Below the pieces are notes generated by a model that searched no databases, was not told where the DNA came from, and saw only the letters and a program-made list of their open reading frames with translations. Of a stretch of DNA of 64,000 nucleotides, positions 16,010 to 24,452 are shown piece after piece. Numbering within the stretch: position 1 is the stretch's first letter; each line of letters starts with the position of its first letter. Origin of the DNA: Candidatus Krumholzibacteriia bacterium (GTDB lineage: Bacteria; Krumholzibacteriota; Krumholzibacteriia; LZORAL124-64-63); assembly GCA_016744705.1 (NCBI GenBank), contig JADGDU010000017.1, forward strand, positions 1 to 64,000, written 5' to 3'. A program made the translations under genes and the position numbers.

Positions 16010-17331
16010 TATTTCTCTCCCGAAATGCCGATATCACGGCGGTAAATCAATCCTTCAAAGTGAGTGGAATCCAGCATTTTGTAGGCCGATTCTTTGGCCA
16101 GTGATAAGGTCAGGCCCGAACCCACAGCCCCCAGCACCCGGCCGCCATCGGTCACCAGTTTGCCGCCATCATCCAAGGTGGTGCCGGCGTGTATGACCCA
16201 ACAATCATCACCATTGCATTGGGGCAATTCGATAGGGCGACCTTTGATATATTGGCCGGGGTAACCATCGGAAGCACCCACCACCACCACGGCTTTGCGC
16301 AACCAGCTGCTGGCTCCGGCACCCGGCCAGTTGTTGGGCATGACTTCGTCCACCTCATGGATACCCTGGAGGAAATCACTCAAACGGCCTGTGGCCGTGC
16401 TGTAGCACATTTCCAGAAAATCCACCCGTAACAAGGGCAAGACAACCTGTGTTTCCGGGTCGCCAAACCGGGTGTTGAATTCCAGAACCTGAGGCCCACT
16501 TTCGGTTAACATCAACCCGACATAAAGGACCCCACAGTAAGGGATGTCCCGTCGGCGCAATTCCGCCAGCACCGGCAATACAATGCGAGTATCAATTTCC
16601 CCATACATTTCAGGATCCAAATTCACCGGAGCAAAAGCTCCCATGCCACCGGTGTTGGGCCCCACATCGCCTTCGCCAATGCGTTTGTGATCTCGGCTGG
16701 GCGCCAGCAAACAATAATCCTGACCGTCGGTGACAATCAAAACCGATAGTTCCGGTCCAAACAGACACTCTTCCATGAGAATGCGCAATCCTGCGCCACC
16801 AAACTGTTGGTCATCCAGACAGGAGCGAATAAAAACTTCAGCCTCTTCACGATTGCTGCACACGGCCACACCTTTACCCTGAGCGGCGCCGCAGGCTTTG
16901 ATGACAACAGGCAAAGTCACTGTGTCGAGATGCTTGAGAGCGGCATGGCTGCTGCTGAATGCCTGATAGCGCGCCGTGGGCACACCGGCCGAGGCCAGAA
17001 CCTCTTTGCTGAATTCTTTGTCCCCTTCCAGGCGAGCTCCCATGGCTCCGGGACCAAAGACATTGATGCCTTCTTTGTGGAGGTTATCGCCCATCCCCTT
17101 GATCAGAGGATCTTCCGGGCCAATGATCACCAAATCGATGGCTTCGGATTTACAGAAAGAAACCACGGCGTCAAAATCCATCATATCCAGGTCCACATTA
17201 GTGGCCGACTGGGCCGTTCCGGGGTTGCCTGGCAGGCAAAAAAGTATTGGCTTTTGCTCCGATATGGCCAACTGCCGGATGATGGCGTGTTCCCGGCCAC
17301 CGGATCCAACGACTAGAACTCTCCTGGACAT
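16009..17331 (-). CDS. purD: Phosphoribosylamine-glycine ligase PurD (GAR synthetase)
   Basis: ATP-grasp enzyme that joins phosphoribosylamine and glycine, giving the substrate of PurN. The 440-residue product begins RVLVVGSGGREHAI and contains GPEDPLIKGMGD, the ATP-grasp lid segment KACGAAQGKGVAVC, RDHKRIGEGDVGPNTGGMGA and FNTRFGDPETQ. The ATG is preceded by AGGAGGA. It opens a gene run that continues through pfkB. Its promoter is not obvious; the 30 bases between the arcC terminator and the start are short, so it may overlap the tandem hairpins upstream. Confidence 0.97.
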   Translation of the reverse strand: MSRRVLVVGSGGREHAIIRQLAISEQKPILFCLPGNPGTAQSATNVDLDMMDFDAVVSFCKSEAIDLVIIGPEDPLIKGMGDNLHKEGINVFGPGAMGARLEGDKEFSKEVLASAGVPTARYQAFSSSHAALKHLDTVTLPVVIKACGAAQGKGVAVCSNREEAEVFIRSCLDDQQFGGAGLRILMEECLFGPELSVLIVTDGQDYCLLAPSRDHKRIGEGDVGPNTGGMGAFAPVNLDPEMYGEIDTRIVLPVLAELRRRDIPYCGVLYVGLMLTESGPQVLEFNTRFGDPETQVVLPLLRVDFLEMCYSTATGRLSDFLQGIHEVDEVMPNNWPGAGASSWLRKAVVVVGASDGYPGQYIKGRPIELPQCNGDDCWVIHAGTTLDDGGKLVTDGGRVLGAVGSGLTLSLAKESAYKMLDSTHFEGLIYRRDIGISGEK

Positions 17332-17355
17332 GGGCTTCCTCCTGAATCATTCCTG

Positions 17356-17384
17356 AAAAATCCGGGGCAGATTGTCCGCCCCGG
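17356..17384 (-). terminator. Rho-independent terminator between arcC and purD
   Basis: Seven-base GC stem CCGGGGC/GCCCCGG (17362-17368 with 17378-17384), followed on the minus strand by ATTTTT (17356-17361). It lies about 60 bases after the arcC stop codon. Confidence 0.75.
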
Positions 17385-17412
17385 TAAATATGAATTTAAA
17401 TCAACATGGAAA

Positions 17413-17435
17413 GGGGGACAATGGTTATTGCCCCC
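17413..17435 (-). other. Stem-loop just after arcC
   Basis: GGGGG-A-CAAT and ATTG-CCCCC pair over nine bases with a one-base bulge and a four-base loop. Only TTT follows on the minus strand. With the hairpin at 17362-17384 it makes a tandem pair; it could help terminate arcC or protect its mRNA end. Confidence 0.45.
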
Positions 17436-17445
17436 CTGGGCAAAG

Positions 17446-18408
17446 TTATTCTGTTTTGGCCGGCACCACACGAGTGCCACCATGACCTTCTACAGAATTG
17501 AGGAACTCTTCAGGAGAGGTGATGATGACTTCCTTGCCACCACCAGCCAAAAAGGCAATGGCCGATTCGATTTTAGGCCCCATGCTCCCTGCGGGGAACT
17601 CACCATTGGCCAGCATCTCAGCAGCCCGGCCAGCATCCAAAACGTCCAGGGCTTCCTGATCCGGTTCACCAAAGCGGGCAAAGACCTTGTCCACCTGGGT
17701 GATGATCACCAGCACATCGGCGCCAATGAGGCGTCCCAGCAAATCGCTGGCCCGGTCTTTGTCGATGACCGCGTCCACACCCTCCAGCTCGCCCTCTTCA
17801 TTAATTTTGACGGGAACACCGCCACCACCCACGGCAATGACCAGCACCCCGGCATCAGCCATGGCTTTGATGGCTTCATATTCCATCACTTCGATAGGCT
17901 TGGGACTGGGCACAACCCGGCGCCAACCCCGGCCGGCATCCTTGATCACCGTCCAGCCCGTTTCAGCCATGACTTCCCTGGCTTGTTCCTCTTCGTAGAA
18001 CGGCCCAATGGGCTTGGTAGGGTTTTCAAAGGCTTTGTCATTAGGATCAACCCGCACTTGAGTCACCACCGAGGCCACCGGAATCTTCAAACCAGCGGCT
18101 TTCAGTGAATTTTGCAGGGCCTGTTGCAGCATGAAACCCAGCCCACCCTGGCTGTCTGCGCCGCACACGTACATGGGCATGGCAGGGATTCCGTGTAAGG
18201 CCTGACCTGCGTCACCTCTCAGCACAATATTTCCCACCACAGGACCATTACCATGGGTCATGACAATGTCGTGCCCCTGCCCGGCCAGCAAGGTCACGGT
18301 GTCCATAGTCTCCCGGGTGATTTTCATCTGTTGCTCAAAAGTTCCCTCCAACCCTGCGGGGAGGATGGCGTTGCCACCGAGGGCAATGACGAAGCGACGT
18401 TTTTCCAT
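17446..18408 (-). CDS. arcC: Carbamate kinase
   Basis: Transfers phosphate between carbamoyl phosphate and ADP (reversible). The 320-residue protein has the family start ALGGNAILP, MTHGNGPVVGNI, the GADSQGGLGFMLQQAL helix, VIAVGGGGVPV and ITQVDKVF. The second ATG (18406-18408) is chosen because AAAGGA sits five bases before it; the first ATG, six bases upstream, would overlap that site. No arginine deiminase or ornithine carbamoyltransferase gene is nearby, so whether it serves fermentation of arginine, agmatine or purine-derived carbamoyl compounds is open. Terminator hairpins follow it. Confidence 0.96.
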   Translation of the reverse strand: MEKRRFVIALGGNAILPAGLEGTFEQQMKITRETMDTVTLLAGQGHDIVMTHGNGPVVGNIVLRGDAGQALHGIPAMPMYVCGADSQGGLGFMLQQALQNSLKAAGLKIPVASVVTQVRVDPNDKAFENPTKPIGPFYEEEQAREVMAETGWTVIKDAGRGWRRVVPSPKPIEVMEYEAIKAMADAGVLVIAVGGGGVPVKINEEGELEGVDAVIDKDRASDLLGRLIGADVLVIITQVDKVFARFGEPDQEALDVLDAGRAAEMLANGEFPAGSMGPKIESAIAFLAGGGKEVIITSPEEFLNSVEGHGGTRVVPAKTE

Positions 18409-18560
18409 GATCATCCTTTAATTTCTGCTGTGCCTGAGACAGGCCGTAATCCGAACATCGTATTTCCATAAGGAGAAAAATCGAGGGAAAGAATATCCCT
18501 TTTCAGAAACGTAGACTGTAGCTGCAGCCAAGTCAAATGGAGCGGATAACTCCCCAGACC

Positions 18561-20216
18561 CTAACCCAGCACATCCAAATAGACCTTAATTTCCTTGGCA
18601 ATCTCTTTGCGGATTCCGGTGCGATCATTGGCCATGCGTTTCAGGTCAATTTTGGAAACAAATTTCACATGAATGAATTTCCGCAAGGTCTTGGGCGAGA
18701 CATTACACGGGCTGTTAAGGCAAGCCAGAGGCACTTCCCGGTTGGCAAATCCCGTATAGAGAGCCCGATCACTGGCTATGGTTGAAATGACCTGGGGATT
18801 TCTGGTTCTATTGGCCACCGCAGCTACGAGGCCAGGAATAGCAATGACTTTGGGGTTGCGCAGGAAGCCGAGCAAGACGCTGATGGACATGATATTCGAC
18901 ATCACCAAATGCTTGATGGCCGATGCGTCCAAATCCTCTTTTTTTGGATCAGGAGTTTCGCTGGATTCCGTAGGATCAACAGTGGCAACAGGCCGCAGTG
19001 GATCTACATCTTCCGGTGATGGCAACCCGTGGGGCCAGGCCATCAATTCCCCCGGCCCGGAATCAAAATCCAGGACCAGTTGGCCTAATTCCAAAGAGAG
19101 TCCATCCAGAGACCAGCTGCCTGGTCCCGTGGCCTGGGCGGCAAAACTCTCCGGCTTTTCAAAAATCTCCCGCAGCATAACTTCCTGATCCGGATCCAAT
19201 GGCATAGCCAAACTGGCCCCTCGGGCATGTTGCTGCACCAGCGAAACTGCCGATGGGAGGTCCAAGTCAGTGTTCTTCAACTCACAGGCCTGTAACCGGA
19301 AATCCATGGCCATCAGTCTCGCTGTGCCCTGGGCCAATTTCGAAAGGGGCATGGGGTTGTCCCGGCCACCACGATGTAATCCAGACAACAACTGAAGCTT
19401 CATTTCATTCTTCATGATATTGTAGATGGCGTTAAATTCGTCTTCTTCCAGTACTTCCATGGCACGAAAACCTTGCCTGGTGAAAGCCTGCCGGTCCTGC
19501 TCCTGCCTTACCCAGCTGACCAACTGCCTGAGATCGCGAATTCTCATATCAGCCCGCCCCAAGATGGGCAGAACTCTCTGTACAGAGCTAACCCGGTAGG
19601 GATTCACCAAACCAGCCAACCGGCCAATGCGTTCTTCCCAGGCATCGGTTTCTAATTGCAGAAGGTCGGCCAAAAGTTGGCGGTGGGCGGAATATATCCC
19701 TTGCCCGGTCATCACATCAGCCACCAACTTGCCCAAAATATGGCTCATCAAATCCCAAGGAGTTGAGGTATGGGCGGCTGAATCTTCCAGCGGAAAGCTT
19801 TCACAAATTTCGGCCAGGTTCTGGGCCCGGTTTTGCCAATCCCGGGCGCTGGCATCCAACTCGCCTTCCAGGTTTTCCAGAAAGAGAAATTGCCGCCTTG
19901 TATTGCTGAAATTCCGGACAAAGGGAATCAGGCGGGCCCCGGCCGTGGTCACATCCAGATAAGCGCCCAAAAGCCGGGCCCCAGCAACATCGCCTTTGAA
20001 CGCCAAATGCTGGATGCCCAACAAGGTGCTCATAAGATCTGGCGATCCAATTTGCTTGCGCAGCCTCAGAAACAAGGCCCGGGAAAGGTCACTGATGGAC
20101 AAATCGGCATCGACCATGGCTCCGAGTTCATCCAAAACCCTGGACGGAGCTTTGGGCAATGAGCCCTCAACAACCCTACTGGGCAAAAGACGGCATGTTT
20201 GGGCTAGATTGGTCAC
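18561..20216 (-). CDS. Hypothetical helical protein
   Basis: Not recognised with confidence. The 551-residue protein is rich in Leu and Arg and predicted by eye to be mainly helical, with no signal peptide or clear membrane segment. A Pro/Asp/Glu/Ser-rich hinge at about 400-435 separates a C-terminal part that reads IKHLVMSNIMSISVLLGFLR, NPKVIAIPGLVAAVANR, NPQVISTIASDRALY. This spaced N-P pattern followed by helices resembles the HEAT-like repeat tails I know from hypothetical proteins of other phyla. The start is GTG with GGAAG upstream. It follows a 100-base gap after the barrel-like gene and may be the last gene of the unit from ppdK. Confidence 0.8.
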   Translation of the reverse strand: MTNLAQTCRLLPSRVVEGSLPKAPSRVLDELGAMVDADLSISDLSRALFLRLRKQIGSPDLMSTLLGIQHLAFKGDVAGARLLGAYLDVTTAGARLIPFVRNFSNTRRQFLFLENLEGELDASARDWQNRAQNLAEICESFPLEDSAAHTSTPWDLMSHILGKLVADVMTGQGIYSAHRQLLADLLQLETDAWEERIGRLAGLVNPYRVSSVQRVLPILGRADMRIRDLRQLVSWVRQEQDRQAFTRQGFRAMEVLEEDEFNAIYNIMKNEMKLQLLSGLHRGGRDNPMPLSKLAQGTARLMAMDFRLQACELKNTDLDLPSAVSLVQQHARGASLAMPLDPDQEVMLREIFEKPESFAAQATGPGSWSLDGLSLELGQLVLDFDSGPGELMAWPHGLPSPEDVDPLRPVATVDPTESSETPDPKKEDLDASAIKHLVMSNIMSISVLLGFLRNPKVIAIPGLVAAVANRTRNPQVISTIASDRALYTGFANREVPLACLNSPCNVSPKTLRKFIHVKFVSKIDLKRMANDRTGIRKEIAKEIKVYLDVLG

Positions 20217-20316
20217 GATGCTTCTTCCATTTTGAGCCGAAACTTGAACTGCACTTTATATCGTCAGAAATACCCCGGAGTTTATCCCAATGCAGAACTT
20301 ACCCTAAAGATTCCTC

Positions 20317-21867
20317 TTACCTTTGGGCCCGGGCTCCTGCCCAAATCCCCACATCCGGCTGGCGATCCTCCCCGGCTGCAGGTTCCCGTCGGGCAACGGC
20401 GGCCATCAGTTTCATCCCCCAAAGAGGAAATTCAAGGCCTGCGGATATTTCAGAAGACCAGTGGCCCCAGTGGCGAGGCAATAAAACGCCCCTCATAGGA
20501 CTGGATGCTGTCACCAGATCAACGGCCGCTCCCCAGGCCGTTTGAAACGAAACCAAGAATGAAGTTTTACCTGCCAGCGTTCGGCGGTGGCGAACCGAAA
20601 AGAGCGTTCGGCGGCCATTGGTCGTGGCTCCCTGCCGGCCCAAACTACGCAGAGAATAAGTCCACACCCGGCCCGGATTGACAAATTTCCAGCGGAGGGT
20701 GAAACCCTGCCGTTCATCTTCTTTGACCAACGCCGGAGGCAGCCAAGGGTGATCTTCAGACCAGGCTTCCCAGCACCGGATACGTTGGTGCCACCTAAGA
20801 GACAGCTCTCCCTGAAGCCAAGGTTTACCCAAAACCAATATATCGATGAATTGCTTTGACTGGCTCTGGTGAGCTCCCACCCAATCATGACCTCGGCTTT
20901 GGGCCCACAATAATTTGAGCCGCCAGGATTTTAGTTTCCTCGTGCTCAACCTGACCGCCCAACCAGCACCGGCCCATGCATCCAAAACCCAGGGACGCAC
21001 CCCCATGACTGGGCCCGCGCTGCCATTGGAGGCAGCCCATTGAACGCCCAGAACCGCACCCCACATCAAGGGTGTATTCAAAGAGACCAGCCATACTCCC
21101 TGTTTGGTGCTCTGTCCCTTTCTTCCCCACAAGGCCCATTCAAACCCCAAGTGGCGACCACCTTCGGAAAAACCGCCACTCAGAGACAATCCCCTCTGTC
21201 CGGCCATTTCCATCACAGCTGTGCCGACATTAAAGCGCCCCAGTGTTTTCCCCACACATACGGCCTTGATTGTGGTGCCCTCCCTGGCCTCATCCTGACG
21301 CCCGTGAAGCCCCATGATAGACCAGCCTCGTGGAGCCCAACTGAAGCCCATCCCCAATGATGATCGATTATCGGGGGCCGTGGCCCACCCTTTGAGCCGG
21401 TTCCTCTGGGGTTGCAAAGCCTGACCTGCAGCCAATCCCCCAGAGCGACCAGGACTGCTGAGCAACAATCCATATCCAGCGGTCAGCCCCAGCCCCCCGG
21501 CCCGGATCTGTAAAGAGCCAAAATTCAAGGCGGCCGATAAGGCTTGTATGGTTTCTCCCTCCCGCGTATTTTGCCATCGCCCGCGAGCGGAAAAATAGGG
21601 AGATTTGATTTTCAATCGATTCAAACTATCCATGCGCCCTAACTCGGAAATGGCTACCCGGGAATCCCATTGTCCTCCCGTAAACCCCTCGCTGCGTTTT
21701 TTCTTCCAGGATGGCGTCACCTCCTGAACCATATCCGCTTCTGCCATGGCCGACAAAACGGCTTGGGCATCTTCTTCGGAAACCTGAGCCAGAGCCTTTG
21801 GCGGCCATTGAGCACCGGTCCAAATCAGAACCAAAAGCAGTATTATATCCAGCAAACGATGCCCCAT
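20317..21867 (-). CDS. Exported protein, probable outer-membrane beta-barrel
   Basis: Function unknown. The 516-residue product has a signal peptide (residues 1-27, cleavage after ALA). A short acidic helical segment follows (SEEDAQAVLSAMAEADMVQE). The rest is made of alternating hydrophobic and polar stretches with many Trp and Gly, as in outer-membrane barrels; LNFGSLQIRAGGLGLTAGYG and RWQNTREGETIQALSAAL are examples. The arrangement recalls FCB-group proteins with a helix-hairpin-helix start and a barrel-like body, but I cannot see a clean hairpin motif. Its ATG overlaps the stop of the upstream gene by one base (TAATG), so the two are coupled. Confidence 0.8.
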   Translation of the reverse strand: MGHRLLDIILLLVLIWTGAQWPPKALAQVSEEDAQAVLSAMAEADMVQEVTPSWKKKRSEGFTGGQWDSRVAISELGRMDSLNRLKIKSPYFSARGRWQNTREGETIQALSAALNFGSLQIRAGGLGLTAGYGLLLSSPGRSGGLAAGQALQPQRNRLKGWATAPDNRSSLGMGFSWAPRGWSIMGLHGRQDEAREGTTIKAVCVGKTLGRFNVGTAVMEMAGQRGLSLSGGFSEGGRHLGFEWALWGRKGQSTKQGVWLVSLNTPLMWGAVLGVQWAASNGSAGPVMGVRPWVLDAWAGAGWAVRLSTRKLKSWRLKLLWAQSRGHDWVGAHQSQSKQFIDILVLGKPWLQGELSLRWHQRIRCWEAWSEDHPWLPPALVKEDERQGFTLRWKFVNPGRVWTYSLRSLGRQGATTNGRRTLFSVRHRRTLAGKTSFLVSFQTAWGAAVDLVTASSPMRGVLLPRHWGHWSSEISAGLEFPLWGMKLMAAVARREPAAGEDRQPDVGIWAGARAQR

Positions 21868-22682
21868 TAAACACCACCGCCAGATTGTCCCATGACCAAC
21901 ATCAACCGATGCGTCACCCCTAAATGCGGATGGATGATATGACTTGTTCGCACCATCAGTTTTCTACGGGCAAAAGCCAGCCCCGGGCCAAGGCTGCCAG
22001 TGGAGGGGTCAACCCGAAATTCCACGCCTATTCCCTGGTCCAAGGCCAGCAGGAAGTGGAACCCGGGCCTGGGCGTGCCATCATCCTGGCGGTCCAAAAC
22101 CAGAGAAGCCGCCAGGACTTTATTGGCCAGAGTGAGGTTCAATAAATTCCGCCTCCGCCTGCCACCCAATATTTGAGACGCAACACCCAAAGGCCATTCC
22201 AAATGAAAACGACCATTGATCTCTCCCCATTGGAAAACCAATTCCCACAGGAGCCCCCCTTCCAATAGAGGGGGTTCGCTGACCCCCCCCAGGGTTTGGT
22301 GCCAGTGGTGGGCAGCCATACCCCATGAAGGATTTTCACCAAAGAGAACCCAACAATCCCATTGGTCTTCTTTGAAAAGATCTGACCCTGTTCTTTCCCA
22401 AAGGGCCCCACCTTCCATAATTATTTTTTCCCCACTCAATCTGCCTTCGAATGCCAGGAACCGTTGCTCCAAATCGGACATTTCAAATAACCGGCCCTGT
22501 CCCGCCTTCACCAGAAAACCATGCCCATTTCCGGCAACTTGGGTAGGCTTCAGCAGTAGTCTCCTAGCCGTGGTGGCCCCTATGGGCCAGCTGTCAGCAA
22601 AATTGCGCATCCCTCCGGCAAAACCATCGCCGCCAAACAAAGCCAATAGAACCATCAAGCTTAAGGCGAATGATTTTTTCAT
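21867..22682 (-). CDS. Exported protein of unknown function
   Basis: The 271-residue protein starts with a signal peptide (MKKSFALSLMVLLALFGGDGFA) and is otherwise rich in Gly, Leu and Trp with short alternating stretches, consistent with a periplasmic beta-protein or small barrel. I recognise no domain. It overlaps its upstream neighbour, the lamin-tail gene, by four bases (ATGA) and its downstream neighbour by one base, so the three are almost certainly made together. A shared envelope role is inference. Confidence 0.8.
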   Translation of the reverse strand: MKKSFALSLMVLLALFGGDGFAGGMRNFADSWPIGATTARRLLLKPTQVAGNGHGFLVKAGQGRLFEMSDLEQRFLAFEGRLSGEKIIMEGGALWERTGSDLFKEDQWDCWVLFGENPSWGMAAHHWHQTLGGVSEPPLLEGGLLWELVFQWGEINGRFHLEWPLGVASQILGGRRRRNLLNLTLANKVLAASLVLDRQDDGTPRPGFHFLLALDQGIGVEFRVDPSTGSLGPGLAFARRKLMVRTSHIIHPHLGVTHRLMLVMGQSGGGV

Positions 22683-24433
22683 CGCACAACCACCAGTTGT
22701 TTGGCGGCCGGTCCAAAAACCCCATCACCCTGGCTTTTGAGCAAAACAACAACATATCCACCCTTTGGCACTCTTTGGCCCTTATCATCACTGCCGTCCC
22801 ATATCAGATCTCCCGGACCGGGCCCACTTTTTCTCCCACCCAGGTCACGAACCAGGCCACCCCACAAATCGTACACTTCCACATGCCATCCCAATTCTGC
22901 AGCACCCACCAGAAAGCGGATGTGGACCAAACGATCACCTGCACGCAAATCCAGTACCTTGGGAACCACTTCCAAATTTTCAGTCTGGGCCAATCCTTGT
23001 TGGGCCACACTATTAAGGCAACCGGGTGTGCCACCGGAAAGAGCCAGGCTGGGTCTCCACCTTTTCCATAAAAACGAAAGTGGCTCGTGGGACATCCGTT
23101 CCCAGGATTGCCCCTCGCTGCCCCCAACTTCGCTATCACCAGGTATGGTGAACTGATCCACAACACCTTCTTCATCCGCTAGGTACACTCGGTCGGCATA
23201 GGACCGGCTTTCTGGTGGATTGTTGTTCAACGATGGCCAGGATCCAGGGAATTGTCTCAGGCTGTGGGACATCTGATCTGCAGAACAATCAAGGACTATG
23301 CCCTGAGCCAGATTCTCTTGGTGCCATAAAGTCAAAGCCACCGAATCCTGGGCCACAAGCAGAAATTGCCCCGGCTCAAGATATACTTGAGGCAATGACC
23401 GCCAAGTGCCTTCTTCATCCCGGATCCGGTATGGACTCAAATTGATGGCTTCCGAACCCGCCTGTATTTCCACCCACTCACCCTGATGAGAGCCTGGTGC
23501 CGCCATAACCTCACTGAGGAAAACGGCTCCGGGTCCCACTTGAATTTTTCCAACGGAAACCAGCAATGGCTCCTCTGTGGCTGGCACTGAAAGCTGAAAC
23601 AAAAGGGTAAACCGCCCCACCATGGCTGGAAATAATTCCAATGTGAGATGGCAGCTCTGCCCCGAGTTGCAACCAGCAAAAAATGTTTCTAACACGGGAG
23701 TCACCGTTCCACTGGGCGATAGCAGTGAAACCATCATGGGATGAGGTGGCAGATCCTGAACTCCCGTATTCAGCAAAACCACATCCAGTACCACACTTTC
23801 GTGGGCACTGCTCAAGGAAGGCGGCTCCATGGTTAGGGAATGCACTTGGAATTCAAAATTGCGGAAATTGACTTGCCCGGCAGTGGGCTCACCAGAAGTG
23901 AAATCGTCAGCATTGTTGCCTGAATCATGACCGTCGGGTTTGCGCATGAGGGAAAGCCCAACGGGGAGATCGGCGGCCTGTTCTTCCATCATCTGCTCAT
24001 CCGTTAGGGGACCATACCCCACTAAATCGAGCACCTCCCCAGCCAGGATCAAACGGATGGCATCGGGACCATTTTGCAGGCCCAGCCAGACCTCGTCCTG
24101 ATAGGATGGAGTTCCCATCCAGTTGCGATCCACCAGAAGAAAGAGCTCACCTGACCCAAGCCAAAGGGGGTCACTGCAATGCCAGCGCGTCTCCCACTCT
24201 GGGCCCACGGCACCATTGGCAAATTGGAATTCAAGGCCTTCCAAAGAAATGGGATCAGGGCCGGTGTTCAAAAATTCCACAAATTCCTGCCCCGCATCGG
24301 AACCCGACGGATCGGCTAGAAATTCATTGATCACCAACCCAGCTGAGGCCCATTTCGGGTTCAGGGTAAAAAAGAAAAAGAAAAGCAGGAGAAAAAATTT
24401 ATGAATGAAAGGCAGAAACAATGCACATCTCAA
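22679..24433 (-). CDS. Secreted lamin-tail-domain protein with FlgD-like C-terminus
   Basis: About 584 residues. After a very hydrophobic signal segment containing five consecutive Phe and ending KWASA comes a first lamin-tail-like domain (GLVINEFLADPSGSDAGQEF...). A middle region resembles an Ig/CARDB fold, and a second lamin-tail domain follows (VFLSEVMAAPGSHQGEWVEI). The C-terminus ends as a FlgD-like sandwich, with VYDLWGGLVRDLGG, LIWDGSDDKGQRVPKGGYVV and AAKQLVVVR. Such C-termini often mark type IX-type export in FCB bacteria. The start is uncertain: I use the TTG at 24431-24433, just after the upstream stop. A TTG at 24419-24421 is possible, and the frame is open to 24562 inside the upstream gene. 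Confidence 0.85.
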   Translation of the reverse strand: MRCALFLPFIHKFFLLLFFFFFTLNPKWASAGLVINEFLADPSGSDAGQEFVEFLNTGPDPISLEGLEFQFANGAVGPEWETRWHCSDPLWLGSGELFLLVDRNWMGTPSYQDEVWLGLQNGPDAIRLILAGEVLDLVGYGPLTDEQMMEEQAADLPVGLSLMRKPDGHDSGNNADDFTSGEPTAGQVNFRNFEFQVHSLTMEPPSLSSAHESVVLDVVLLNTGVQDLPPHPMMVSLLSPSGTVTPVLETFFAGCNSGQSCHLTLELFPAMVGRFTLLFQLSVPATEEPLLVSVGKIQVGPGAVFLSEVMAAPGSHQGEWVEIQAGSEAINLSPYRIRDEEGTWRSLPQVYLEPGQFLLVAQDSVALTLWHQENLAQGIVLDCSADQMSHSLRQFPGSWPSLNNNPPESRSYADRVYLADEEGVVDQFTIPGDSEVGGSEGQSWERMSHEPLSFLWKRWRPSLALSGGTPGCLNSVAQQGLAQTENLEVVPKVLDLRAGDRLVHIRFLVGAAELGWHVEVYDLWGGLVRDLGGRKSGPGPGDLIWDGSDDKGQRVPKGGYVVVLLKSQGDGVFGPAAKQLVVVR

Positions 24434-24452
24434 TCCCGGGAGGGAATGATGA

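Noticed and set aside
24366..24415. A-rich/T-rich tract at the start of the lamin-tail gene as a slippage or regulatory site
   Set aside because: It encodes the Phe/Leu-rich core of the signal peptide, which explains the composition.
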